Positions 1 through 6,172 of a DNA stretch of 10,884 nucleotides are shown here, one piece after another. Each line of letters starts with the position of its first letter. The first letter of the stretch is position 1. The notes beneath the pieces were generated by a model, which did no database searches, was not told the DNA's origin, and worked only from the letters and a program-made list of their open reading frames with translations. This DNA is from CAYTYX01 sp964442325 (lineage in GTDB: Bacteria; Patescibacteriota; Saccharimonadia; Saccharimonadales; UBA10212): assembly GCA_964442325.1 (NCBI GenBank), contig CAYTYX010000015.1, positions 1-10,884 of the forward strand, read 5' to 3'. A program made the position numbers and the translations under genes.

Positions 1-1720
1 CGTCGGCATCAATTTCGCCCGGCTCCAAGCGGTTGCGGGCAGTTACGCGAGCGTCTACAAAATAGCCGTTTTTATCAATCGGGTTACCGGCACCGGCAAT
101 CACCACCTTTTCCTCCTGCGCGGCGTCTAGATAGTCAATTTTATCGGTGACTTTGGCTTTAACTGGCCAGGTGGCGTGACCCTTGACGGCTGCCAAACGC
201 TTAGCTGCAGCTGGAGTTATAACAGCGCCTTTTTTAACAATCACAGCACCTTTTTCGTTTTCTAGGTCAACTGAGGCAATGTGCCCGGCGGCATCTTTGG
301 CGGTAGCAGCATTAATAACTTTGCGGTACGGCGTCTCAATAAAGCCATACTCATTAATACGGGCATAGCTGGCCATATTAAGCACCAAGCCAATGTTTGG
401 TCCTTCTGGTGTTTCTACCGGGCAGATGCGGCCGTAGTGGGTAGCGTGGGCGTCGCGGACTTCAAAACCAGCGCGGTCTTTGCTTAAGCCGCCGGGACCC
501 ATCGAACTCAGGCGGCGCTTGTGCGCTAGTTCGCTCAACGGGTTGATTTGATCCATAAACTGACTAAGTTGGGAGCTAGCAAAAAACTCGCGCACAGCCG
601 CCACTACCGGACGAGCGTTAATCAGCTGAGCCGGTGTAACCGTTTCGATTTCGCTCATACTCATACGGTCTTTGGCGTTACGCTCCATACGAAGCAGGCC
701 AATCCGGAACTGGCGCTGAATAAGCTCGCCGACCAATTTGACGCGGCGATTGGCCAGGGAATCAATGTCGTCGGCCGGTTCTTGAGTATTATTAAGTCTA
801 ATAATCTCAGCAACGATGGCGATCAAATCGTCAATCCTGACAACCCGGTTTTCCGGAGTGTTGGGTATATCAAGATCTAAGCGCTGATTGATTTTATAGC
901 GGCCAACTTTGCCAAAATCAAAGCGCTTGAAGTTATAAAACATATTTTCTAGTGTGGTGCGGGCACTTTCTACGGTTGCCAAGTCGCCGGGGCGGAGCTT
1001 GCGGTAAACGTCAATTAGAGCCTCACCGGTAGAGCGAATTGGTTCTTTATCAAAACTAATGTCCATATAGTGAACATCGCCGGTGTCGACGTGCTTAAGG
1101 CGGTCGCGGATTTGCTCTTCGGTCATACCAAGAGCCCGTAGCAGGGTAGTGATAGCGATTTTGCGGCGGCGGTCAATCTTAACGTAAATCACACCAGCCG
1201 CGGAGGTCTCAAATTCCAGCCAGGCACCGCGGGTTGGAATAACTTTGGCGCTATATAGGTTGACGCCGCCTTTGGCTTCGGCGCTAAAGGACACGCCGGG
1301 GGAGCGAATTAGCTGGCTAACTACAGCCCGCTCGGCGCCATTAATAACAAACGTTCCCCGTTGGGTCATCCACGGGTAATCGCCCAAGTAAATCTCGGAC
1401 TCATTAACTTCGCCGGTGGCACGATTGGTCAGCTCGACTACAGCCTTAAGCGGCGCCTCAAAGCTGACGTTATTCTCGCGCGCTTCCACTTCGGTCATTT
1501 TGGGCGGTTCGAAGTGGTATTTTTTAAACTTAATACTTAGCTTGGCGCCAGTGTAATCATCGATCGGACTGATTTCTTCTAGCAACTCACCTAGGCCCTC
1601 GTCGACAAACCAGTCAAAGGAAGTCCTTTGGTGGCCAATCAAATCAGGTAGTTCCAAAACCGTGTCCGCGTGCGAAAAATAGGTACGCGCTGGAGCGCGC
1701 CCATTAGCTTTTGCAATCAA
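1..1720 (-). CDS. rpoB: DNA-directed RNA polymerase beta subunit, N-terminal part (runs off the window)
   Basis: This is the catalytic beta subunit of RNA polymerase. About 573 codons are visible and the gene continues past base 1. The protein begins IAKANGRAPARTYFSHAD and carries the beta protrusion and lobe (YLGDYPWMTQRGTFVINGAE, then VVSQLIRSPGVSFSAE). Near its visible end is the rifampicin-pocket and fork region, with SSQLSQFMDQ, HKRR, GPGGL and YGRICPVETPEGPNIGL. The start is not certain. The frame opens after a TAA at 1739-1741, followed by AAGGGG at 1731-1736. In-frame candidates are TTG 1726, CTG 1723 and TTG 1720; I chose 1720 for a 10-nt spacer. It has its own promoter and is not visibly preceded by rplJ or rplL. 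Two rifampicin-pocket positions differ from E. coli (N518 to I, L533 to M). Identity is certain; only the start is open. Confidence 0.97.
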   Translation of the reverse strand, partial: MIAKANGRAPARTYFSHADTVLELPDLIGHQRTSFDWFVDEGLGELLEEISPIDDYTGAKLSIKFKKYHFEPPKMTEVEARENNVSFEAPLKAVVELTNRATGEVNESEIYLGDYPWMTQRGTFVINGAERAVVSQLIRSPGVSFSAEAKGGVNLYSAKVIPTRGAWLEFETSAAGVIYVKIDRRRKIAITTLLRALGMTEEQIRDRLKHVDTGDVHYMDISFDKEPIRSTGEALIDVYRKLRPGDLATVESARTTLENMFYNFKRFDFGKVGRYKINQRLDLDIPNTPENRVVRIDDLIAIVAEIIRLNNTQEPADDIDSLANRRVKLVGELIQRQFRIGLLRMERNAKDRMSMSEIETVTPAQLINARPVVAAVREFFASSQLSQFMDQINPLSELAHKRRLSSMGPGGLSKDRAGFEVRDAHATHYGRICPVETPEGPNIGLVLNMASYARINEYGFIETPYRKVINAATAKDAAGHIASVDLENEKGAVIVKKGAVITPAAAKRLAAVKGHATWPVKAKVTDKIDYLDAAQEEKVVIAGAGNPIDKNGYFVDARVTARNRLEPGEIDAD

Positions 1721-1829
1721 CAGCAATAGTCCCCTTGTTTAATAATTTTGCCCTTGCAAGGAAGCCCACTACATTCGGTGACGCGCCTATTTAAGAGACA
1801 CAGCAAGCACCAAAGTACACTACTTCTTG
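1721..1829 (-). other. rpoB 5' untranslated leader
   Basis: This is the untranslated stretch between the inferred transcription start and the rpoB start codon. It contains the palindrome CCTTGCAAGG (1752-1761), whose CCTTG could pair with the CAAGG of the ribosome binding site at 1733-1737 and mask it. I see no T-rich terminator and no known riboswitch signature. The pairing is only 5 bp, so any regulatory role is a guess. Confidence 0.35.
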
Positions 1830-1835
1830 AAGGCT

Positions 1836-1864
1836 ATTGTATCTGTTTTTTCTCTGTCGGTCAA
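1836..1864 (-). promoter_or_regulatory. rpoB promoter (sigma-70 type)
   Basis: On the minus strand a -35 TTGACC (1859-1864) is separated by 17 nt from a -10 TACAAT (1836-1841), close to the sigma-70 consensus. It lies in the 170-nt gap between the clpP stop and rpoB and points into rpoB. The expected start of transcription is near 1829, giving an rpoB leader of about 100 nt. That contrasts with the near-leaderless promoters of other genes in the window. Confidence 0.75.
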
Positions 1865-1891
1865 GTTATGCACAGAAAATATGTTGTAAAA

Positions 1892-2497
1892 TTATCTACC
1901 CGAGATAACTTTGTCGGCTAGACCGTACTTTTTAGCTTCGTCGGCGCTCATCCAGAAGTCTCGGTCGGCGTCCTTCTCTAGCTTAGCAACAGGCTGCCTT
2001 GTTTGCTTAGCCAATATGTTGAGCAACCGCTTCTTGATGTCCTGGACCTCACGAAGACTAATTTCCATATCTGTTACCGAAGCTTTGCCACCGCCACTGG
2101 CCCATGGCTGGTGAATCATTACCTTACTATTTGGTAGTATTAAGCGTTTACCCTTGGTTCCGTTGGCCAACAGTACTGCACCAAAGCTCGCCTGCAAACC
2201 AACGCCAACGGTCTGAATGTCGCACTTTATGTAATTCATAGTGTCTATAATTGCCAAGCCATCGTAAACACTACCGCCCTGGCTATTTATATAAAAAACT
2301 ATGTCTTTTTTGGAGTCTTGGTTCTCTAAAAACAGCATTTGGGCAATTATAAGGTTGGCGGAGTGTTGGTTTTCCTCGCCACATAGGAATATAATTCGGT
2401 GGCGCAGCAGGAGACTGTATATGTCGTAGGCCCGCTCAAAACGGCCTTCTTGTTCGATTACGGTTGGGACTAAGATCTGACTAGTTGGTTTATTCAT
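1892..2497 (-). CDS. clpP: ATP-dependent Clp protease proteolytic subunit
   Basis: ClpP forms the tetradecameric serine-protease barrel that degrades proteins fed to it by ClpX or ClpC-type unfoldases. At 201 aa it has the usual length for the family. The Ser-His-Asp triad is intact: Ser104 in LQASFGAVLLA, His129 in MIHQP and Asp178 in KDADRD. Their spacing of 25 and 49 residues equals that of E. coli Ser97, His122 and Asp171. The glycine-rich NSQGGSVYDG segment (71-80) and the C-terminal MSADEAKKYGLADKVI are typical. The ATG at 2497 follows AAGGA by only 3 nt, and the -10 box lies 10 nt upstream, so the mRNA may be nearly leaderless. A perfect CIRCE element overlaps its promoter, indicating heat-shock control by HrcA. 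It lies between tig and rpoB on the same strand; I see no strong terminator after it. Confidence 0.97.
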   Translation of the reverse strand: MNKPTSQILVPTVIEQEGRFERAYDIYSLLLRHRIIFLCGEENQHSANLIIAQMLFLENQDSKKDIVFYINSQGGSVYDGLAIIDTMNYIKCDIQTVGVGLQASFGAVLLANGTKGKRLILPNSKVMIHQPWASGGGKASVTDMEISLREVQDIKKRLLNILAKQTRQPVAKLEKDADRDFWMSADEAKKYGLADKVISGR

Positions 2498-2507
2498 TTG
2501 TCCTTAA

Positions 2508-2537
2508 ATTTTAGCGCAATAAATTAGCACTCGTCAA
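2508..2537 (-). promoter_or_regulatory. clpP promoter overlapping the CIRCE operator
   Basis: A minus-strand -35 TTGACG (2532-2537) and -10 TAAAAT (2508-2513) are separated by 18 nt. The -35 box sits mostly inside the 9-nt CIRCE spacer, so bound HrcA would block polymerase directly. Transcription should begin near 2501, only a few bases before the ATG at 2497. Confidence 0.75.
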
Positions 2538-2550
2538 GCCCGAGTGCTAA
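2524..2550. promoter_or_regulatory. CIRCE element (HrcA repressor operator)
   Basis: The sequence is exactly TTAGCACTC (2524-2532), 9 nt, then GAGTGCTAA (2542-2550). This is the full CIRCE consensus bound by the heat-shock repressor HrcA. It abuts the tig stop codon (2551-2553) and overlaps the clpP -35 box. CIRCE is classically found before groESL and dnaK operons, so its place here predicts that clpP belongs to the HrcA regulon in this organism. As RNA it could also fold into a hairpin just after tig, but its minus-strand tail is only TTTATT, so operator is the better reading. Confidence 0.93.
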
Positions 2551-3831
2551 TTATTTTTGAGCCGCTTCGGTTAGCTTAGCAAGAGTTTTTTCGAGCTTAA
2601 GGCGGCCGGCGACTTCGTTGCGGTTTTCTGGCTTATCTAGCTCGGCCTGCATTTGCGGGTCAGTGTATTGGCCTTTTAGGGCCATAATTCGGTTTTCGAG
2701 TTCCTCTGGCATTATCTCGACGTCTTCGCGCTCGGCGATTTTGCCTAGTACCAGGCCGGTTTTGACCGAATTTTCGGCAGCCGGGCGGTGACGATCACGG
2801 TGTTGCTCTTCGGTAAGACCTTCTTCGGCTAGGTGCTCGGCCCAGGTTTGGCCGCGATAAGTCAGGTTGCGCTTTTCTTCCTCTTCGGCACGCTTCAGTT
2901 GGTCTTCTACCAGCGCTAGCGGCACTGTCAGTTCGGCCTTGGCGACAATTTTTTGAACTAGTTCATTCTCGTAAGCCGCTTGGGCATCGCGCTCTTTTTG
3001 AAGCGTCAGTTGCTTTTTAATATCAGCCTTGAGCTCAGCCAAAGTCTTAAATAGTCCGGCTTTGGCGGCAAAAGCATCATCGGCTACCGACTCACTCAAT
3101 TCCTGTACTTTTTTAACCTGCACCGTAAAGGTGATTTTTTTATTCTGTAGAGCTTTTACGCCGTAATCTTTAGGGAAGGCAAGTGTAAAAGTTTTTTCCT
3201 GGCCGGCTTTAACACCAATCAGGTTATCTTCAAACCCGGGTATAAATGCATTGCTACCAAGCTGCAAAGTGTGGTCTTTGGCCTCTGCGCCGTTGACTGG
3301 CTTCCCTGCCTCGTCCACACCCTTAAAATCAATCAGAACTTCGTCGCTGGCTTTAGCGGGTCGCGTAACTTCTTTGCGCTCGGCAGTTTGTTTTTGCAGA
3401 GATTTTACTACTTCGTTTACTTCGGTAGCTTCAACTTTTACAGCGGGTTTAGCCAGTTTAATTTTTTTATAATCGGGGAGTTTGACTGGACCCAGCACAT
3501 CAACGCTGACTTCGAATTCAAGCGTGGTAAAGGGCACAAATTTTTTGATTTCTACTCGAGGCGATGCGACCGGACGTAAGTTTTCCTGCGCCACTGCCCT
3601 GCCATACAAACTATTCAAAGCGTGTTCTATAAATTCGTCTGCTAAAGCCTTTTGGTCAACGTGCTTTTCTAGAAGCTGGCTGGGCGCTGTGCCTTCGCGA
3701 AAGCCAGGTACTTTAACCTGGCCGGCAAAGTGGCTCAAGGTGTGGTTTTTGATTGGCTCCAGCTCGGCCGCCTCGCCAGTAATATTTAAAACCACGTGCG
3801 TTGGTGATTGATCAGTTCTAGTTACATTCAT
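2551..3831 (-). CDS. tig: Trigger factor (ribosome-associated chaperone and peptidyl-prolyl isomerase)
   Basis: Trigger factor binds the ribosome near the exit tunnel and shields nascent chains. From the ATG at 3831 the product has 426 aa, the usual length. It has the N-terminal ribosome-binding domain with the signature loop GFREGTAP (43-50; commonly GFRxGKxP, so the usual Lys is Thr here). An FKBP-like isomerase domain follows at about 160-243 (VLIDFKGVDEAGKPVNGAEA, then GFEDNLIGVKAGQEKTF). The helical C-terminal chaperone domain fills about 250-426. The frame extends upstream to a TTG at 3861 inside hisS, but the alignable protein starts at MNVTRTDQ, so I chose the ATG. A TATAAT lies 9 nt upstream of it, within the end of hisS. 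The stop codon touches the CIRCE element of clpP. Confidence 0.95.
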   Translation of the reverse strand: MNVTRTDQSPTHVVLNITGEAAELEPIKNHTLSHFAGQVKVPGFREGTAPSQLLEKHVDQKALADEFIEHALNSLYGRAVAQENLRPVASPRVEIKKFVPFTTLEFEVSVDVLGPVKLPDYKKIKLAKPAVKVEATEVNEVVKSLQKQTAERKEVTRPAKASDEVLIDFKGVDEAGKPVNGAEAKDHTLQLGSNAFIPGFEDNLIGVKAGQEKTFTLAFPKDYGVKALQNKKITFTVQVKKVQELSESVADDAFAAKAGLFKTLAELKADIKKQLTLQKERDAQAAYENELVQKIVAKAELTVPLALVEDQLKRAEEEEKRNLTYRGQTWAEHLAEEGLTEEQHRDRHRPAAENSVKTGLVLGKIAEREDVEIMPEELENRIMALKGQYTDPQMQAELDKPENRNEVAGRLKLEKTLAKLTEAAQK

Positions 3832-3840
3832 ACCGCAGAG

Positions 3841-3846
3841 ATTATA
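3841..3846 (-). promoter_or_regulatory. Candidate -10 box for tig at the hisS 3' end
   Basis: A consensus TATAAT on the minus strand ends 9 nt before the tig ATG and lies just beyond the hisS stop (3851-3853). No good -35 is present at 17-18 nt (TTCGGC or CTTCGG). It is listed because the same -10-to-start spacing recurs at clpP, hisS and the DnaA-like gene. Confidence 0.4.
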
Positions 3847-3850
3847 CCCT

Positions 3851-5104
3851 CTAGGCGGCAATTGCCGAAGCGATAGCGTCTTGGGCTAGAGTTTGTTCCT
3901 CGCCGGTAACAAGGTTTTTCAGTTTAAACTGGCTGGATCTTAACTCTTGCTCACCAATAAAGAGCGCGTATTTTACACCGGCTTTATCGGCCGCTTTGAT
4001 TTTGGTATCCAGTTTGCGCTCAGTTGCGTCAACAGCAACTCTAGCGCCTTTAGCTCGCAACTCGGCTAGGACTTTTTGGGCTGGCTCAAACACATCGCCA
4101 ATTAAGATTGCTACGGCTTGAGTTTCAGATTCGAGCTTTGGTAGTAAATCATTGGATTCTAAGAAGTTCTGCAGCGTAACGTCGCCCATACCAAAACCGA
4201 CCGTTGGCACCGGCTCGGCGCCAAACAAGCCAACCAGCCCGTCATAGCGGCCGCCGCCAAACATAGAGCGATTATTCTCGGGCTTAGTGTCATAGACCTC
4301 AAATACGATATCAGTATAGTAGTCTAGGCCACGGTTGAGAGTTACATCAGGTTTGACATCAATACCCGTCTCTCTTAGAAGTTTAATCAAGGTTGATATT
4401 TTTTTACCTGCGGACGTATCGAGTGTCGCATCACCCGGAACTTCATTAATAAAGCTCTCGAGCTTAACCCTGTCAGCTTGATCGAAGTTCTTATTTAGGT
4501 ATTCGGCAAAATTATCTTTTCCAAGTCTATCAAAAGCTCCGATAATTTTAGGAACAATATCTCCGCTAAAGCCTTTGAGCTCTAGTAGTTCACGCATTGC
4601 GCTCCGTGAATTTACTCTAATCTCATACATCTCTGGCTTGGCGCCAAAGCTTTTTAGAATCGCATCGGCAACTTGAATAATCTCGGCATCGCCTTCAATG
4701 CCCTCTACACCAAACAAATCTACGTTGAGTTGCCAGTGCTCACGCAAACGGCCTCGCTGGGGCCGCTCATAGCGCCACAGATTAGGAATAGAGTACCAGC
4801 GTAGCGGATAAGCCAGTTCCTGGCGACGGGCGGCCACCATTCGACTAACAGAAGGTGTCATCTCTGGCCGGATAGCCAGCTTACGACCACCTTTATCTTC
4901 AAAACTGTAAAGTTGCTCGTTTACGATTTCTTCGCCGGATTTGGCGGCATACAGCTCAAACGGTTCGAGCATTGGCGCGTCGTATTCTTGGTAGCCAAAA
5001 GTCTCTACAACACTTCTAAGCTTGCTAAAAATGTATTTCTGCAAGCGTTTGTCTTCGGGGTAAAAATCCCGAGTGCCTTTATATGGTTGGGTTGATAGTG
5101 ACAT
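3851..5104 (-). CDS. hisS: Histidyl-tRNA synthetase
   Basis: This class II aminoacyl-tRNA synthetase charges tRNA-His. Its 417 aa match the bacterial enzyme. Motif 1 is in the N-terminal part after YKGTRDFYPEDKR (8-20). Motif 2 covers YSIPNLWRYERPQRGRLREH (104-123). The family-specific histidine-binding loop RGLDYYTDIVFE is at 258-269, motif 3 is around GGGRYDGLVGLFG (283-295), and the C-terminal anticodon-binding domain begins near 328. Its start at 5104 has no Shine-Dalgarno site. A TATAAT lies 11 nt upstream, suggesting a near-leaderless mRNA. It is transcribed away from the small-gene unit that begins at 5129, and its stop lies 19 nt before the tig ATG, so hisS and tig may be cotranscribed. 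Confidence 0.97.
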   Translation of the reverse strand: MSLSTQPYKGTRDFYPEDKRLQKYIFSKLRSVVETFGYQEYDAPMLEPFELYAAKSGEEIVNEQLYSFEDKGGRKLAIRPEMTPSVSRMVAARRQELAYPLRWYSIPNLWRYERPQRGRLREHWQLNVDLFGVEGIEGDAEIIQVADAILKSFGAKPEMYEIRVNSRSAMRELLELKGFSGDIVPKIIGAFDRLGKDNFAEYLNKNFDQADRVKLESFINEVPGDATLDTSAGKKISTLIKLLRETGIDVKPDVTLNRGLDYYTDIVFEVYDTKPENNRSMFGGGRYDGLVGLFGAEPVPTVGFGMGDVTLQNFLESNDLLPKLESETQAVAILIGDVFEPAQKVLAELRAKGARVAVDATERKLDTKIKAADKAGVKYALFIGEQELRSSQFKLKNLVTGEEQTLAQDAIASAIAA

Positions 5105-5115
5105 AGCTTGATTTG

Positions 5116-5121
5116 ATTATA
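5116..5121 (-). promoter_or_regulatory. Candidate -10 box for hisS
   Basis: A consensus TATAAT on the minus strand ends 11 nt before the hisS ATG, and there is no ribosome binding site in between. The -35 is weak (best ATGTTA at 18 nt). It overlaps the divergent plus-strand promoter at 5129-5157, so the two promoters could interfere. Confidence 0.45.
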
Positions 5122-5128
5122 ACCTTAC

Positions 5129-5157
5129 TTGCATTATCTTAACATAAGTATTATAAT
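5129..5157 (+). promoter_or_regulatory. Promoter of the small-gene unit
   Basis: A -35 TTGCAT (5129-5134), a 17-nt spacer and a perfect -10 TATAAT (5152-5157) drive transcription to the right. The predicted start is near 5164, giving a leader of about 60 nt that ends in a strong GGAGGTGA ribosome binding site (5211-5218). It is one of the best sigma-70-like promoters in the window. Confidence 0.8.
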
Positions 5158-5224
5158 ATACCAATCTGTTCGCAAGTCTGAACGGACGAACCTACTACAC
5201 ACTTCCGAAGGGAGGTGAACGAAT

Positions 5225-5446
5225 TTGAAACTGAGACCACACGGCAAGCGCCGTCGACAGAGGAGCAAGAAATCGCTGTCGTGTAACGGCAAGGCACGCC
5301 TCACGAAGAGTGAGGCGATCGCAGAGGTAAAACACATGCAATCCAGCTTTGGCGCTCGCGTAAAGGCCTATAAGTGCCACCACTGTTCCAGGACTGCCAA
5401 CACTGGAGTTTGGCATGTTGGCAGTTATCGGCCGCAGAAGCCATAA
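5225..5446 (+). CDS. Small basic zinc-ribbon-like protein (73 aa), first gene of the unit
   Basis: The start is TTG at 5225, set by GGAGG at 5211-5215 with a 9-nt spacer. The first 18 residues are strongly basic (KLRPHGKRRRQRSKK), followed by SLSCNGKARLTKSEA and a helical stretch. The C-terminal AYKCHHC...WHVGSYR has CxxC at 51-54. Cys20, Cys51, Cys54 and His65 could hold one zinc. Small proteins of the form C-G-K-x-R-x-T ... Y-x-C-x-x-C ... W-H-x-G are, as I recall, common in actinobacterial phages and plasmids, usually without known function; I cannot check this here. The basic tail suggests nucleic-acid or ribosome binding, which is inference. Base use is G+C-richer than hisS. The stop is 15 nt before the next start. 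Confidence 0.8.
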   Translation: MKLRPHGKRRRQRSKKSLSCNGKARLTKSEAIAEVKHMQSSFGARVKAYKCHHCSRTANTGVWHVGSYRPQKP

Positions 5447-5461
5447 CCGAGGAAAGACAGA

Positions 5462-5626
5462 GTGTTCTTAATAGCCCTCATTCTTGCACTGCTGGGAGTA
5501 CTTCTCTCCGCGATTGGCGGACTCTTGCCGACCGCTCTTGGGATCATCTGCCTCCTAGTGGGAGTGGGTCTCCTCTGGCACGTCTACGAACGACAGCGCA
5601 GACGGTCATCTTCGAACTATCCGTAA
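5462..5626 (+). CDS. Small membrane protein with a helical hairpin (54 aa)
   Basis: A GTG start at 5462 is preceded by GAGGA (5449-5453) with an 8-nt spacer. The product starts (M)FLIALILALLGVLLSAI, turns at GGLLP, continues with a second hydrophobic stretch GIICLLVGVGLLW, and ends in the basic, presumably cytoplasmic tail VYERQRRRSSSNYP. Two membrane helices of about 17-20 residues with a short turn are expected. It lies 15 nt after the zinc-ribbon gene and has a good ribosome binding site, so it is likely a true operon member. I recognise no family; small holin-like, toxin-like or membrane-complex accessory proteins share this shape but nothing proves any of these. Confidence 0.72.
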   Translation: MFLIALILALLGVLLSAIGGLLPTALGIICLLVGVGLLWHVYERQRRRSSSNYP

Positions 5627-5673
5627 CAAGTTTCAAGTTCGACAAGTCTCGTCTCGCAAGGGGCGAGCAATCA

Positions 5674-5702
5674 GGAGGGCGTGCGCGCGACGCACGCCCT
5701 CC
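5674..5702 (+). other. Perfect 12-bp G+C-rich hairpin inside the unit
   Basis: GGAGGGCGTGCG (5674-5685) and its exact complement CGCACGCCCTCC (5691-5702) flank a 5-nt loop. It lies 47 nt after the 54-aa gene and has no T-tract, so it is not a normal intrinsic terminator. It could stabilise the upstream mRNA end, mark an RNA processing site, or be part of the structured leader that follows. Confidence 0.75.
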
Positions 5703-5718
5703 GCAACACTTTCGAATT

Positions 5719-5748
5719 ACATCACTAAAATTATAATTTTACAGATGT
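5719..5748. repeat. A+T-rich 30-bp inverted repeat
   Basis: A perfect 16-bp palindrome TAAAATTATAATTTTA (5726-5741) is flanked, after two mismatched pairs, by a further 5-bp complement ACATC/GATGT (5719-5723 and 5744-5748). It contains TATAAT at 5732-5737, with only a weak -35 (TTTCGA at 16 nt). It may be a dimeric-regulator operator, an internal promoter region or an RNA hairpin. Confidence 0.6.
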
Positions 5749-5857
5749 GATCCGAAAGGATCGCAAGTTCATTAACACAACTTGAAGCTATTTGTCGGAA
5801 GGAAGTTGCAGAAGATTTGTCGTCTGCGGCTAAACTTCCGATAAGCGGAGGATCACT
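5749..5857 (+). ncRNA. Structured leader of the 74-aa gene (candidate cis-regulatory RNA)
   Basis: Three consecutive stems can be read by eye. GATCC-GAAA-GGATC (5749-5762) has a GNRA tetraloop. CAAGTT/AACTTG (5764-5769 with 5779-5784) closes a 9-nt loop. A long hairpin has outer stem TCGGAAG/CTTCCGA (5795-5801 with 5835-5841) and inner stem AGTTGCAGA/TCTGCGGCT (5804-5812 with 5823-5831, two G-U pairs). Right after it comes GGAGG (5847-5851) and the TTG start. The tight packing against the ribosome binding site suggests control of translation or mRNA stability. It matches no riboswitch I can name, and no folding program was run. Confidence 0.45.
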
Positions 5858-6082
5858 TTGCATGGTTTCGGACTTATCCCTGTTGCACTCGCTTGTGCTG
5901 CTGCCTCGCTCATCATGGGCCTGCTAGGTCTGCGGTGGCTTCAGGAGCGGATTCCGCAACTGAGACTCGACGCTGACGGCGAAGACGGTCTGGTCATCGA
6001 GATCGTGTTCCTGTGTCTAGTCACGGGGCCTCTCCTATTCGTCGGAGGACTCGTGGCACTCACTCTCCCCGCGGCAAGATAG
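5858..6082 (+). CDS. Small membrane protein with two predicted helices (74 aa)
   Basis: The TTG start at 5858 is chosen because GGAGG (5847-5851) lies 6 nt upstream; the overlapping ATG at 5862 is in another frame. Residues 3-27 form a hydrophobic helix (GFGLIPVALACAAASLIMGL), followed by the charged stretch RWLQERIPQLRLDADGEDG (26-44). A second hydrophobic helix (LVIEIVFLCLVTGPLLFVGG) fills about 45-70. The acidic linker would lie between the two helices. No family is recognised. It follows the structured leader and is followed after 21 nt by the 22-aa reading frame, so it is likely cotranscribed with the other small genes. Confidence 0.7.
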   Translation: MHGFGLIPVALACAAASLIMGLLGLRWLQERIPQLRLDADGEDGLVIEIVFLCLVTGPLLFVGGLVALTLPAAR

Positions 6083-6103
6083 CCGCAGCAGAGTAAGGAC
6101 GAG

Positions 6104-6172
6104 ATGGAAAAACTGATACACATCTGCGACTGGCTCATCCTCGCCTTCTTCCTCGACAGGAAGAAGCGATGA
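6104..6172 (+). CDS. 22-aa hydrophobic peptide, start-stop overlap with the next gene
   Basis: The ATG at 6104 is preceded by AAGGA (6095-6099) with a 4-nt spacer. The peptide MEKLIHICDWLILAFFLDRKKR has a hydrophobic core (LIHICDWLILAFFL) and a basic end DRKKR, like a single short membrane-associated helix. Its TGA at 6170-6172 overlaps the ATG of the 93-aa gene (ATGA at 6169-6172), the classical arrangement for translational coupling. The reading frame could instead be a leader peptide that lets ribosomes reach the next start. Size alone makes it uncertain, but site, overlap and operon position support it. Confidence 0.55.
   Translation: MEKLIHICDWLILAFFLDRKKR

Noticed and set aside
1866..1874. 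TTATGCACA, matching the DnaA box TTATNCACA
   Set aside because: A single copy in nearly 11 kb is expected by chance, and there is no cluster or A+T-rich unwinding region typical of an origin.
2521..2553. Hairpin after tig as an intrinsic terminator
   Set aside because: The sequence is an exact CIRCE operator placed over the clpP promoter, and the T-tract on the minus strand is poor.
3251..3811. Plus-strand open frames of 73, 102 and 109 aa antisense to tig
   Set aside because: They lie inside a certain gene, lack ribosome binding sites, and reflect its codon bias.
5374..5736. 120-aa plus-strand frame overlapping the zinc-ribbon and 54-aa genes
   Set aside because: It has no ribosome binding site and runs through the 12-bp hairpin, and the overlapping genes have better starts and sensible membrane topology.
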